From Mesorhizobium erdmanii USDA 3471 (GTDB lineage Bacteria > Pseudomonadota > Alphaproteobacteria > Rhizobiales > Rhizobiaceae), in contig NZ_KI421455.1 of assembly GCF_000472705.1 (NCBI RefSeq), positions 344,393 to 408,392 of the forward strand: 64,000 nucleotides of DNA. The letters are read 5' to 3'. A program made the translations under genes and the position numbers. The notes under the pieces were generated by a model. That model ran no database searches. It was not told the origin of the DNA and saw only the letters and a list, made by a program, of their open reading frames with translations. Numbering within the stretch: position 1 is the stretch's first letter; each line of letters begins with the position of its first letter. Shown piece after piece: positions 16,845-25,118 of the stretch.

Positions 16845-17780
16845 ATGACCGGGCTCTTCAGCGAAGTCTTTCTCAGCGCGCTCCTGTTCGGTGCCGTCAC
16901 TGCCGCGATCCCGCTGCTGCTTGCCGGGCTCGGCGAGCAGATCTCCGAGAAGGCTGGCGTGCTCAATATCGGCATCGAAGGCATGATGCTGGCCGGCGCC
17001 TATCTCGGTTTTGTCGGCGCGTTCTATTCCGGATCGCTGTGGCTGGGCTTTCTCACCGGTGCCGCGGGCGGCGCCGCGGTGGCGCTAGTCATGGCGCTGC
17101 TCTGCGTGCGCATCGGGCTGAACCAGATCGTCATCGGCATTGCGCTGACGCTCGGACTTGAAGGTCTGACGGCACTGCTCCACCACTTCCAGTTCTCACG
17201 TAGCTACCCCCGCTTGCCGGCGGCGGATGCAACGGTCATTCCGTTGCTTTCGGACATTCCGGTCATTGGGCCTGCCTTCTTCAAGCATCATCTGATCGCC
17301 TATCTGGCGGTCGCCCTGGTCTTCGGCATGGGCTACCTCTACCGGCGCACGCAACTCGGCCTCAACCTGCAGGCCGCTGGTGACAAACCGGCCGCGCTCG
17401 ACGTTGCCGGCATCGACGTCATCAGGACCCGCACCATCGCCGTGCTGGCAACCGGCACGCTGGCCGGGCTTGGTGGCGCCTATCTCGCCAATGTCGGGGC
17501 GGGCCTGTTCATTCCATTCATCACCAATGGCGCCGGCTTCCTCGGCATTGTGCTGGCCATGCTGGCACGCGGCCGTCCAGTCTGGGTGCTCTTTGGTGCA
17601 TTGCTGTTCGGCGTCTGCCTGTCTCTGACCACGGCCATGCAGGTGGCCGGCATCAACATACCGACCGACGTCATCCAGATGCTGCCATTCCTGGCGGTGA
17701 TGATCATGCTGGTGCTGTTCGGCCGGCGGGCCAGCCTGCCGGCAGCACTTGGCATTCCATACGAGCGCGGCGCGCGCTGA
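16845..17780 (+). CDS. ABC transporter permease 2 (BMP/nucleoside importer type)
   Basis: This 311-residue membrane protein of the BPD_transp_2 type carries the characteristic NIGIEGMMLAGAYLGF segment near 42-57 and the NQIVIGIALTLG helix. It is the heterodimer partner of the preceding permease, starting three bases after its stop. The following lactonase gene begins 48 bases later with its own AGGAGG ribosome site, so the transporter and B6 entry enzymes are probably on one transcript. Confidence 0.9.
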   Translation: MTGLFSEVFLSALLFGAVTAAIPLLLAGLGEQISEKAGVLNIGIEGMMLAGAYLGFVGAFYSGSLWLGFLTGAAGGAAVALVMALLCVRIGLNQIVIGIALTLGLEGLTALLHHFQFSRSYPRLPAADATVIPLLSDIPVIGPAFFKHHLIAYLAVALVFGMGYLYRRTQLGLNLQAAGDKPAALDVAGIDVIRTRTIAVLATGTLAGLGGAYLANVGAGLFIPFITNGAGFLGIVLAMLARGRPVWVLFGALLFGVCLSLTTAMQVAGINIPTDVIQMLPFLAVMIMLVLFGRRASLPAALGIPYERGAR

Positions 17781-17828
17781 CAACAATCAGATGCGCGGAC
17801 GGGACCCGCGCCAAAACAGGAGGCAAGA

Positions 17829-18635
17829 ATGTCGGATACCAAGGTCTACCTGCTCGACGGCGGCTCGCTCGTTCTCGACGGGTATCATGTGTTCTGGAAT
17901 CGCGGCCCTGGCGGCGAGGTGCGCTTCCCCGTCTATTCGATCCTGATCGAACATGCCGAGGGCCGTTTCCTCATCGACACAGGCTACGACTACGATCATG
18001 TGATGAAGGTGCTGCCGTTCGAAAAGCCGATTCAGGAAAAGCACCAGACCATTCCCGGCGCCCTGGCGCTGCTCGGCCTCGAACCGAAGGACATCGACGT
18101 CGTCGTCAATTCGCATTTCCACTTCGACCATTGCGGCGGTAACAAGTATTTTCCGCACGCCAAGAAGATCTGCCACCGGACCGAGGTGCCGCAGGCCTGC
18201 AATCCGCAGCCTTTCGAACATCTGGGCTATTCCGACCTGAGCTTTTCGGCGGAGGCGGCCGAAGCGCGTGGAGCAACCGGGCAATTGCTTGCGGGAACGA
18301 CACGGGCGAATTCGACCTTCGAAGGTATCGACGGCGACGTCGACCTTGCCAGGGGCGTCAAGCTGATCTCGACGCCCGGCCATTCGATCGGTCATTACAG
18401 CCTGCTGGTGGAGTTCCCCAAGCGCAAGCCGATCATGTTCACGATCGATGCCGCCTACACGCAGAAGAGCCTTGAAACGCTGTGCCAGGCGGCCTTTCAC
18501 ATCGATCCGGTGGCGGGCGTCAATTCGATGCGCAAGGTGAAGAAACTCGCCGAGGACCATGGCGCCGAGCTGATGTATTCGCACGACATGGACAACTTCA
18601 AGACCTACCGGACCGGCACGCAATTCTACGGATGA
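17829..18635 (+). CDS. 4-pyridoxolactonase (metallo-beta-lactamase fold)
   Basis: This 268-residue dizinc hydrolase opens 4-pyridoxolactone to 4-pyridoxate. The metal motif is HFHFDH with His96, His98, Asp100 and His101. A second-site His lies in TPGHSIGH near 185, and Asp near 207 (TIDAAYT). These agree with my recollection of the M. loti enzyme (mlr6805). AHL-lactonases share the fold, and automatic annotation often calls this an N-acyl homoserine lactonase. Here the flanking pyridoxal dehydrogenase and aminotransferase fix the substrate. Confidence 0.94.
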   Translation: MSDTKVYLLDGGSLVLDGYHVFWNRGPGGEVRFPVYSILIEHAEGRFLIDTGYDYDHVMKVLPFEKPIQEKHQTIPGALALLGLEPKDIDVVVNSHFHFDHCGGNKYFPHAKKICHRTEVPQACNPQPFEHLGYSDLSFSAEAAEARGATGQLLAGTTRANSTFEGIDGDVDLARGVKLISTPGHSIGHYSLLVEFPKRKPIMFTIDAAYTQKSLETLCQAAFHIDPVAGVNSMRKVKKLAEDHGAELMYSHDMDNFKTYRTGTQFYG

Positions 18636-18660
18636 CCGTTACCATTGGGGAGACAAGACC

Positions 18661-19839
18661 ATGCGCTATTCCGACCATGCCGAACCGGTCATCACGCTGA
18701 CCGCAGGGCCGGTGAACGCCTATCCTGACGTACTGCGCGGCCTCGGCCGCACCGTGCTCTACGACTACGACCCAGCGTTCCAGCTCTTCTACGAGAAGGT
18801 GATCGGCAAGGCGCAGAAGGCCATGCGGCTGTCGAACAGGCCGGTCATCCTGCATGGCGAGCCGGTGCTTGGCCTGGAGGCTGCCGCCGCCTCGCTGATC
18901 GCGCCCGACGACGTCGTGCTCAACCTGGCCTCCGGCGTCTACGGCAAAGGGTTTGGCTATTGGGCGAAACGCTATTCGCCACACCTGCTCGAGATCGAAG
19001 TGCCCTACAACGAGGCGATCGACCCGCTGGCGGTCGCTGCAATGCTGAAGGCACATCCCGAAATCACCGTCGTTTCCGTCTGCCACCACGACACGCCGTC
19101 TGGCACCATCAATCCGATCGACGCCATTGGCGCCCTGGTTTCGGCGCATGGCGGTTATCTCATCGTCGACGCCGTTTCTTCCTTCGGCGGCATGAAGACG
19201 CATCCCGAGGATTGCAAGGCCGATATCTATGTCACCGGTCCCAACAAATGCCTCGGCGCGCCTCCCGGCCTCACGATGATGGGCGTCAGCGAGCGGGCCT
19301 GGGCCAAGATGAAGGCCAATCCCCTGGCGCCGCGCGCATCGATGCTGAGCATCGTCGACTGGGAAAATGCGTGGTCGAGGGATGAACCGTTTCCGTTCAC
19401 GCCGTCCGTCTCCGAGATGAGCGGCCTCGACGTCGCGCTCGACCTCTACCTTGGTGAGGGGCCGGAGGCGGTGTGGGCGCGCCACGCGCTCACCGCCAAG
19501 GCCATGCGCGCGGGCGTCGCCGCGATGGGCCTGTCGATCTGGGCGGCCAGCGACACGATCGCGTCGCCAACCACGACCGCTGTCCGCACGCCTGAAGGCG
19601 TCGACGAGAAGGCGCTTCGCCAAGCCGCGCGGGCGCGCTACGGCGTGGTGTTCTCGTCGGGGCGCGGCGAGACATTGGGCAAGCTGACGCGCATTGGCCA
19701 CATGGGACCGACCGCCCAGCCGATCTATGCGATCGCGGCGCTGACGGCGCTTGGCGGCGCCATGAACGCTGCCGGACAGAGACTTGCGGTCGGCAAGGGC
19801 GTCGACGCGGCGCTGACCGTCATCGACGCCGACGCTTGA
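18661..19839 (+). CDS. ppaT: Pyridoxamine--pyruvate aminotransferase
   Basis: This 392-residue fold-type I, class V aminotransferase converts pyridoxamine plus pyruvate to pyridoxal plus alanine. The Schiff-base lysine is Lys196 in VTGPNKCLGAPPG. Asp170 in IVDAVSSFGG would contact the pyridine nitrogen, and the Arg in TRIGHMG near 344 would bind the carboxylate. The sequence looks nearly identical to the enzyme I recall from M. loti (mlr6806, Lys197), one residue longer. It lies between the lactonase and pyridoxal dehydrogenase genes, with short gaps. Unusually the substrate itself replaces bound cofactor in this enzyme class. Confidence 0.95.
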   Translation: MRYSDHAEPVITLTAGPVNAYPDVLRGLGRTVLYDYDPAFQLFYEKVIGKAQKAMRLSNRPVILHGEPVLGLEAAAASLIAPDDVVLNLASGVYGKGFGYWAKRYSPHLLEIEVPYNEAIDPLAVAAMLKAHPEITVVSVCHHDTPSGTINPIDAIGALVSAHGGYLIVDAVSSFGGMKTHPEDCKADIYVTGPNKCLGAPPGLTMMGVSERAWAKMKANPLAPRASMLSIVDWENAWSRDEPFPFTPSVSEMSGLDVALDLYLGEGPEAVWARHALTAKAMRAGVAAMGLSIWAASDTIASPTTTAVRTPEGVDEKALRQAARARYGVVFSSGRGETLGKLTRIGHMGPTAQPIYAIAALTALGGAMNAAGQRLAVGKGVDAALTVIDADA

Positions 19840-19872
19840 ACCATCAGATCACGGGATTGAGGGAGCATTTTT

Positions 19873-20619
19873 ATGAGTGAACGGCTTGCGGGAAAGACGG
19901 CCCTGGTGACGGGCGCCGCACAGGGCATCGGCAAGGCGATCGCGACGCGGCTGGCGGCCGACGGCGCGACCGTCATCGTCAGCGATATCAATGTGGAGGG
20001 GAGCAAGGCGGCAGCCGCATCGATCGGCGGCAAGGCGAAGGCGATGGCCGCCGACATTTCCGATCCGGCATCGGTCAAGGCACTGTTTGCCGAAATACAG
20101 GCACTGACCGGCGGCGTCGATATCCTGGTCAACAACGCCAGCATCGTGCCGTTCATCGCCTGGGACGACGTCGACCTCGACCATTGGCGCAAGATTATCG
20201 ACGTCAACTTGACGGGTACTTTCATCGTTACCCGCGCGGCGACGGACCAGATGCGGGCGATGAACAAGGCTGGACGCGTGATCAGCATCGCCTCCAACAC
20301 TTTCTTCGCCGGCACGCCCAACATGGCGGCCTATGTCGCGGCCAAGGGCGGCGTCATCGGCTTCACCAGGGCGCTGGCGACCGAGCTTGGCAAGTACAAC
20401 ATCACGGCGAACGCGGTGACGCCGGGCCTGATCGAAAGCGACGGTGTCAAGGCAAGCCCGCACAACGAGGCGTTCGGTTTCGTCGAGATGCTGCAGGCGA
20501 TGAAGGGCAAGGGCCAGCCCGAACATATCGCCGATGTCGTATCGTTCCTGGCGAGCGAAGACGCCCGCTGGATCACCGGCCAGACACTGAATGTCGACGC
20601 TGGAATGGTCAGGCACTAA
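19873..20619 (+). CDS. Pyridoxal 4-dehydrogenase (SDR, NAD-dependent)
   Basis: This 248-residue short-chain dehydrogenase oxidises pyridoxal (hemiacetal form) to 4-pyridoxolactone. The NAD motif TGAAQGIG is at 13-20, NNAS at 87-90, and the catalytic YxxxK has Tyr154 and Lys158. Length and sequence agree with the M. loti enzyme (mlr6807). A GGGAG ribosome site lies just before the ATG. It is the last gene of the locus and is followed by a strong hairpin. Its product is the substrate of the lactonase two genes upstream. Confidence 0.94.
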   Translation: MSERLAGKTALVTGAAQGIGKAIATRLAADGATVIVSDINVEGSKAAAASIGGKAKAMAADISDPASVKALFAEIQALTGGVDILVNNASIVPFIAWDDVDLDHWRKIIDVNLTGTFIVTRAATDQMRAMNKAGRVISIASNTFFAGTPNMAAYVAAKGGVIGFTRALATELGKYNITANAVTPGLIESDGVKASPHNEAFGFVEMLQAMKGKGQPEHIADVVSFLASEDARWITGQTLNVDAGMVRH

Positions 20620-20626
20620 ACGAGAT

Positions 20627-20665
20627 ATAGCGGTTCGTCGTTTCCGTGAAACGACGAACCGCTAT
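20627..20665. terminator. Long perfect hairpin after the B6 locus
   Basis: Arms ATAGCGGTTCGTCGTTTC and its exact complement (18 bp) flank a three-base loop, starting seven bases after the pyridoxal dehydrogenase stop. There is no T-run, so it may be a factor-dependent terminator, an mRNA-end stabiliser or a dispersed palindromic element rather than a canonical intrinsic terminator. Confidence 0.6.
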
Positions 20666-20936
20666 GGCGGCAATCGTCAAATCGATAGGCACGGGGATAG
20701 CGACCCGCCTAGGACTATGTGAATTGAATCGACTCGAACGAAGGCGGGCTTTTCCATACCCGTTCGACAAGACGATGCGCAGCCCATGGCTTGCCTGCAC
20801 CTTCGGCCGGGCAGTCAGGTTTGACACAATGTCAGCAGATGCGCATGACCTCGAGCATTGAGATCATTTTGCATTTCCAGCGAGGCGCTGACATCCGGCC
20901 AGCAATTTCGCTATGATTCAATGTCCTATATGGATT
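20666..20936. other. Gene-free spacer between the B6 locus and tRNA-Met
   Basis: Open frames here (up to about 70 codons on either strand) have no ribosome site, no recognisable protein pattern and overlap the palindrome. I see no attachment-site repeat of the tRNA end and no mobile element. Confidence 0.5.
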
Positions 20937-21013
20937 TGGTAGCGGGAGAGGGACTTGAACCCCCGACCCCAGGATTATGATTCCCGTGCTCTAACCAACT
21001 GAGCTACCCCGCC
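20937..21013 (-). tRNA. tRNA-Met (CAT), elongator type
   Basis: This is a 77-nt cloverleaf including encoded CCA. The seven-pair acceptor stem GGCGGGG / TCCCGCT has two G-T pairs. The D stem is GCTC/GAGC, the anticodon stem CGGGA/TCCTG with loop ATCATAA, and the TTCAAGT T-loop is present. Position 1 pairs with position 72, and the D-arm and anticodon stem lack the initiator GGG/CCC pattern, so elongator Met is preferred over initiator or the Ile2 (lysidine) tRNA. Confidence 0.93.
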
Positions 21014-21253
21014 AGGGCGGCGACAGGCCCGAAATCCTCCTCAAATGGAAAGGCATTTCGAGGCGTTCGCCAAGGTCGCGCGGATATAAGGTTGGGAGGG
21101 CGAGCCTGTCAAGCTTCGAAGCATTCCATATCACCGCATATTCTCATTGCCGAAAAAGCTTTGCCGTGCCGACATCTGGTTGCAACCGCCGGGGTTGAGT
21201 TCGAACGGGCACGTCGCTATGTCTCGGCCACGAGTTTTTAGAGTTTGAAACAG

Positions 21254-22213
21254 ATGAAGCCGCGCATTGCAGTCCTCGGTTGCGGATACTGGGGCTCAAA
21301 CCATATCCGCACCCTCAAGGCGCTCGGCGCGCTGCATGCGGTTTCCGACGCCAATAAGGCGCGAGCCGAAGGTTTTGCCAGCGAACAGGACTGCCTGGCG
21401 ATCGAGCCTGACCATTTGTTTGGCCGGGACGATATCGACGCCATCGTCATGGCCTTGCCGCCGCAGTTCCATGCCGACCTTGCCGTACGCGCCGCTGAAA
21501 ATGGCAAGGACGTGCTGGTTGAAAAGCCGATCGCGCTGACGGTGCCGGACGCCGAGCGCGCGGTGCAGGCAGCCAAGGACAATGGCCGTGTCTTCATGGT
21601 CGGCCACGTCCTGCGTTTCCATCCCGCTTTCGAGACGCTGAAGGGGCTGATCGACAAGGGCGAACTCGGCGAGGTCCGCTACATCCATTCGCACCGGCTT
21701 GGCCTCGGCAAGTTCCACACCGAGAACGATGCGCTGTGGGATCTGGCGCCGCACGATCTGTCGATGATCCTGGCCATTACCGGCACCGAGCCGATCGAGG
21801 TGCGCGGCGAGGGGGCGGCGCTGCTCGACAGCCTCAGCGATTTCGCGCATCTGCACATGCGCTTCCCCAACGGCCTGCGCAGCCATCTCTTCGCGTCGCG
21901 GCTCAATCCATACCGCGAACGTCGGCTGACCGTGGTCGGCACCAAGGCGATGGCGGTTTTCGACGATGTCGAGCCGTGGGAGCGCAAGCTTGCCGTCTAC
22001 CGCCACGCGGTCTGGCAGGACAGCGGCCAGTGGGCTTTCACCACCAACGAGCCGTCCTATGTCGCCGTCGCGCAAGGCATGCCGCTGACGCGCGAACTGG
22101 AGCATTTCATCCAGTGCATCGAGACGCGGGCTGAACCGCGCACCAGCGGCGAGGAAGCGATCAGGGTGCTGCGCATCCTGACGGCGGGCACGGTCACCCA
22201 CACGAAGTCCTGA
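21254..22213 (+). CDS. Gfo/Idh/MocA-family oxidoreductase
   Basis: This 319-residue NAD(P)-dependent sugar oxidoreductase-like protein has Rossmann motif GCGYWG at 9-14, the EKPIAL motif near 92 typical of the family, and a C-terminal alpha/beta substrate domain with DLAPHDLSMI near 160. WlbA-type UDP-sugar 3-dehydrogenases share this pattern, but the substrate cannot be read from the sequence. ATG 21254 is chosen over an in-frame TTG at 21245; the ribosome site is weak. It stands alone after the tRNA and converges on mnmA. Confidence 0.85.
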   Translation: MKPRIAVLGCGYWGSNHIRTLKALGALHAVSDANKARAEGFASEQDCLAIEPDHLFGRDDIDAIVMALPPQFHADLAVRAAENGKDVLVEKPIALTVPDAERAVQAAKDNGRVFMVGHVLRFHPAFETLKGLIDKGELGEVRYIHSHRLGLGKFHTENDALWDLAPHDLSMILAITGTEPIEVRGEGAALLDSLSDFAHLHMRFPNGLRSHLFASRLNPYRERRLTVVGTKAMAVFDDVEPWERKLAVYRHAVWQDSGQWAFTTNEPSYVAVAQGMPLTRELEHFIQCIETRAEPRTSGEEAIRVLRILTAGTVTHTKS

Positions 22214-22276
22214 GACGTTTTGGAAGTTCTGCTCCGGCGGCCATCGCCAGAGTGGATTTCGAACAGCGCCGAGGAT

Positions 22277-23467
22277 TTACTCGGCGGGAACCTGCGCTGG
22301 CCGAGCGGCAAGCCGGCTCAGCATGGCCTCGGCTTCGGCGCCGCGCTCGGAGCGCTCGATGAAGCCGCCGCCGAAGACACGGGCCTCGTTGCCGTCGTCG
22401 GAATAGAGCACGCAGGCCTGTCCAGGGGCGATGCCGGACTCGCCGTCGGCCAGTTCGACCGACGTCACGCCTGCGATGTGACGCAGCACCGCCGGACGCG
22501 GCGGCCGGGTCGAGCGTACCTTGGCGAACAGCTCGAGGCCGCCGGTCGGAACATCGGCGAGCGGTCCGTCGCCAAGCCAGTTCATGTTGCGCAGATAGAT
22601 CTTGTGCGTCTCCAGCGCCTCGCGCGGGCCGACAACGACGCGGGCCCGTTCGGCGTCGAGATGGACGACATAGAGCGGCTCACCCGACGCGATGCCGATG
22701 CCGCGGCGCTGGCCGATCGTGTAGCGCAATATGCCCTCATGGCGGCCGAGCACGCGGCCGTCGATGTGGACGATGTCGCCCGGATTGGCGGCGGCCGGCC
22801 TCAGCTTGGCAATGATGTCGGAATATTTGCCCTGCGGCACGAAGCAGATGTCCTGGCTGTCCTGCTTGGCGGCAACCGTCAGTCCCATCTCCTCGGCAAT
22901 GGCGCGGACCTGCGGCTTCGAAAGGCCGCCCAGGGGAAAGCGCAGATAGTCGATCTGCGCCTGCGTGGTGGCGAAGAGGAAATAGCTCTGATCGCGGTCG
23001 GCATCGACCGGCCGGTAGAGCGCGCGGTGGGCACCATTGGCGCCGGAACGGATATAGTGGCCGGTGGCAAGGGCATCGGCGCCCAGGTCCTTGGCGGTGG
23101 CCAGGAGATCGGCGAACTTCACCGTCTGGTTACACGAGACGCAAGGGATGGGGGTCTCGCCGGCGACATAGCTCTCGGCGAAGGGGTCGATGACCGCCTT
23201 GCGGAAGCGCTCCTCGTAATCGAGCACATAGTGGGGAATGCCCAGCGTCTCGGAGACGCGGCGCGCATCGTCGATGTCCTGTCCGGCGCAGCATGAGCCG
23301 GCCCGGTGCGTTGCCGCACCGTGATCGTAGAGTTGCAAGGTGACGCCGACGACATCATAGCCTTCGCGCTTCAGCAGGCCGGCGACCACGGACGAATCCA
23401 CGCCGCCCGACATGGCGACGACGATGCGGGTGTTTTCGGGACGTCCGGGAAGGTCGAGACTGTTCAT
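22277..23467 (-). CDS. mnmA: tRNA-specific 2-thiouridylase MnmA
   Basis: This 396-residue enzyme adds sulfur to U34 of the Glu, Gln and Lys tRNAs. The PP-loop motif SGGVDSS is at 20-26. The catalytic cysteines are in CVSCNQTVKF near 128-131 and DSQDICF near 225. The C-terminal beta-barrel domain is complete. The CCAGQDIDDA segment is typical of alphaproteobacterial MnmA. It is a single-gene unit, convergent with the oxidoreductase gene and about 290 bases from sciP. Confidence 0.96.
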   Translation of the reverse strand: MNSLDLPGRPENTRIVVAMSGGVDSSVVAGLLKREGYDVVGVTLQLYDHGAATHRAGSCCAGQDIDDARRVSETLGIPHYVLDYEERFRKAVIDPFAESYVAGETPIPCVSCNQTVKFADLLATAKDLGADALATGHYIRSGANGAHRALYRPVDADRDQSYFLFATTQAQIDYLRFPLGGLSKPQVRAIAEEMGLTVAAKQDSQDICFVPQGKYSDIIAKLRPAAANPGDIVHIDGRVLGRHEGILRYTIGQRRGIGIASGEPLYVVHLDAERARVVVGPREALETHKIYLRNMNWLGDGPLADVPTGGLELFAKVRSTRPPRPAVLRHIAGVTSVELADGESGIAPGQACVLYSDDGNEARVFGGGFIERSERGAEAEAMLSRLAARPAQVPAE

Positions 23468-23756
23468 GATGCTTTCATTCTGCGTGGCGTCTCAATGCCA
23501 ATGTCGAGAATATAGGTCAAGCTTTGCGGCGGCGCCAGCTTGCGGACCCATTCCCTCATAGCCTCGGATTTTCGCAAGCTAGTGTATTTCTTCGCGCTAA
23601 ATCACGGCTTGAGGGCCGATGAATCAAATGCCCGCGAAAAGACTAACGCGGCGTTCACGATCCTTACCTAGTCATTAGGGTCTGCTTAGGCAATTTTTAA
23701 AGCTGTGGCGGTAACGTGGCGGGGATTGGGTCTTTGAGTTTTTTGTAGAGAGTACG

Positions 23757-24032
23757 ATGACCGATCTGGTTAGACCTAGAGTGAAGTATGTTATCGGGCC
23801 TGACGGCAGCCCACTTACGATTGCCGATCTGCCGCCGACGAACACGCGTCGCTGGGTTATCCGGCGCAAGGCGGAAGTGGTCGCGGCGGTGCGGGGCGGG
23901 CTTTTGAGCCTCGAAGAGGCATGCCAGCGCTATAAGCTGACCACCGAGGAATTCCTGTCCTGGCAGGCGTCGATCGACGAATATGGCCTTGCCGGGCTGC
24001 GCACAACGCGCATCCAGCAATACCGGCACTAG
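23757..24032 (+). CDS. sciP: SciP, CtrA inhibitor (DUF1153)
   Basis: This 91-residue helix-turn-helix protein is nearly identical in pattern to Caulobacter SciP: RVKYVIGPDGSPLTIADLPP at the start, RRWVIRRKAEVVAAV in the middle and GLRTTRIQQYR at the end. SciP binds DNA-bound CtrA and blocks RNA polymerase recruitment in G1. The gene lies 2.4 kb from ctrA. A GAATC (GANTC) methylation site occurs at 23621-23625 in its upstream region. Confidence 0.94.
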   Translation: MTDLVRPRVKYVIGPDGSPLTIADLPPTNTRRWVIRRKAEVVAAVRGGLLSLEEACQRYKLTTEEFLSWQASIDEYGLAGLRTTRIQQYRH

Positions 24033-24052
24033 AACCGGTCTAAATTGCATCA

Positions 24053-24083
24053 AAGGGCGCGGCATGCCGCGCCCTTAAGTTTT
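24053..24083. terminator. Intrinsic terminator between sciP and the convergent oxidoreductase
   Basis: A ten-pair GC-rich stem AAGGGCGCGG / CCGCGCCCTT has a CATG loop at 24053-24076, followed by AAGTTTT. It can serve both convergent genes. Confidence 0.8.
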
Positions 24084-24101
24084 CGAAGCAACCGTCGGCG
24101 C

Positions 24102-25028
24102 TCAGGCCGTAAGCACCACCTTGCCGATCGGCCTGGTGGCGAGAAACGCATGGGCGGCCCCCGCCTGTTCGAGCGGAAAGCTCTTCGCCACGTGGACGAT
24201 GAGCTTGTTCTGATCGATCAGCCGGCCAAGTTCCACCAGGCCTTCGCGATCAGGCACGACGGACATGCGCTCGACCCGGATGCCGCGTGCGCTAGCCTGC
24301 GCCCTGGTGGCATCATTCACGTTCAGCAAGGACACCAGCACGCCGCCGTTCCTGATTACCCGCAGCGAGCGATCGGCATGCTCGCCGCCCACCGGCTCCA
24401 GCACCAAGTCGATATCGCTGACTTGGCTGGTAAAGTCGCCCTTGGTGTAGTCGATGACCTCGTCGGCGCCGAGCTTGCGCACAAAATCGAGCTTGTTGGG
24501 GCTGGCGGTGGCGATGACGTAAGCGCCGCGCGCCTTGGCGATCTGCACCGCCAGATGGCCGACGCCGCCAGCCGCCGCATGCACCAGCACGCGCTGGCCC
24601 GATCGCAACGCGCCGTGCCTGACAAGGCCTTGCCAGGCGGTCAGGCCGGCCAGCGGCAATGCGCCTGCGTGGATGTGGTCCGCCGCCTTCGGCTTCAGCG
24701 CGATCTCGTCGGCTGGCACCGCGGCCAACTCGGCGTAAGCCGCCGCCTGCTTGGGGAAGCGCGGCATGCCGAACACTTCGTCGTCGATCTTGAGGCCACC
24801 GACGCCGGCGCCCAGCGCTACGACGGTTCCCGACATATCCCAGCCAAGGATGAAGGGAGGCTCACCGAGCAGTGGATAATAGCCGGCCCGGACAGCGCCA
24901 TCGACCGGGTTGATGCCGGCTGCCCGGACGCGAATCAGCACCTCGCCGTCTTTGGGCGAAGGGTCGGGCTGATCGGCAATGACGAGAACGTCGGGTCCAC
25001 CGACGGAAGCCTGAGTAACGGCACGCAT
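24102..25028 (-). CDS. NADP-dependent quinone oxidoreductase-like (MDR superfamily)
   Basis: This 308-residue zinc-less medium-chain reductase has a GroES-like N-terminal half (WDMSGTVVALG near 75) and a nucleotide-binding motif AAAGGVGHLAVQIA near 150. It probably reduces quinones or enals with NADPH. It is divergent from an HxlR regulator with two dyads between them, the usual arrangement of a redox- or aldehyde-responsive pair. Cytoplasmic. Confidence 0.88.
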   Translation of the reverse strand: MRAVTQASVGGPDVLVIADQPDPSPKDGEVLIRVRAAGINPVDGAVRAGYYPLLGEPPFILGWDMSGTVVALGAGVGGLKIDDEVFGMPRFPKQAAAYAELAAVPADEIALKPKAADHIHAGALPLAGLTAWQGLVRHGALRSGQRVLVHAAAGGVGHLAVQIAKARGAYVIATASPNKLDFVRKLGADEVIDYTKGDFTSQVSDIDLVLEPVGGEHADRSLRVIRNGGVLVSLLNVNDATRAQASARGIRVERMSVVPDREGLVELGRLIDQNKLIVHVAKSFPLEQAGAAHAFLATRPIGKVVLTA

Positions 25029-25056
25029 GGCGAGGTCTCCTGATTGGTGAGTACCG

Positions 25057-25115
25057 CTATCATTTGGATAGTAATGTTCCCTTGTCCAGTATGTACCTTA
25101 TCGATATATAGGTAC
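25057..25115. promoter_or_regulatory. Candidate HxlR operator dyads
   Basis: In the 90-bp divergent gap, CTATC (25057-25061) is mirrored by GATAG (25067-25071), and GTACCT (25093-25098) is mirrored by AGGTAC (25110-25115) around a TA-rich centre. The second dyad touches the HxlR start region, consistent with autoregulation. Binding is inferred. Confidence 0.45.
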
Positions 25116-25118
25116 CCC

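Noticed and set aside
17829..18635. AHL quorum-quenching lactonase
   Set aside because: The metallo-beta-lactamase fold fits AHL lactonases, but the position beside pyridoxal dehydrogenase and pyridoxamine aminotransferase and near identity to the remembered 4-pyridoxolactonase decide against it.
20646..20861. 71-codon plus-strand frame, and a similar minus-strand frame, after the B6 locus
   Set aside because: Both overlap the perfect hairpin and have no ribosome site or family pattern.
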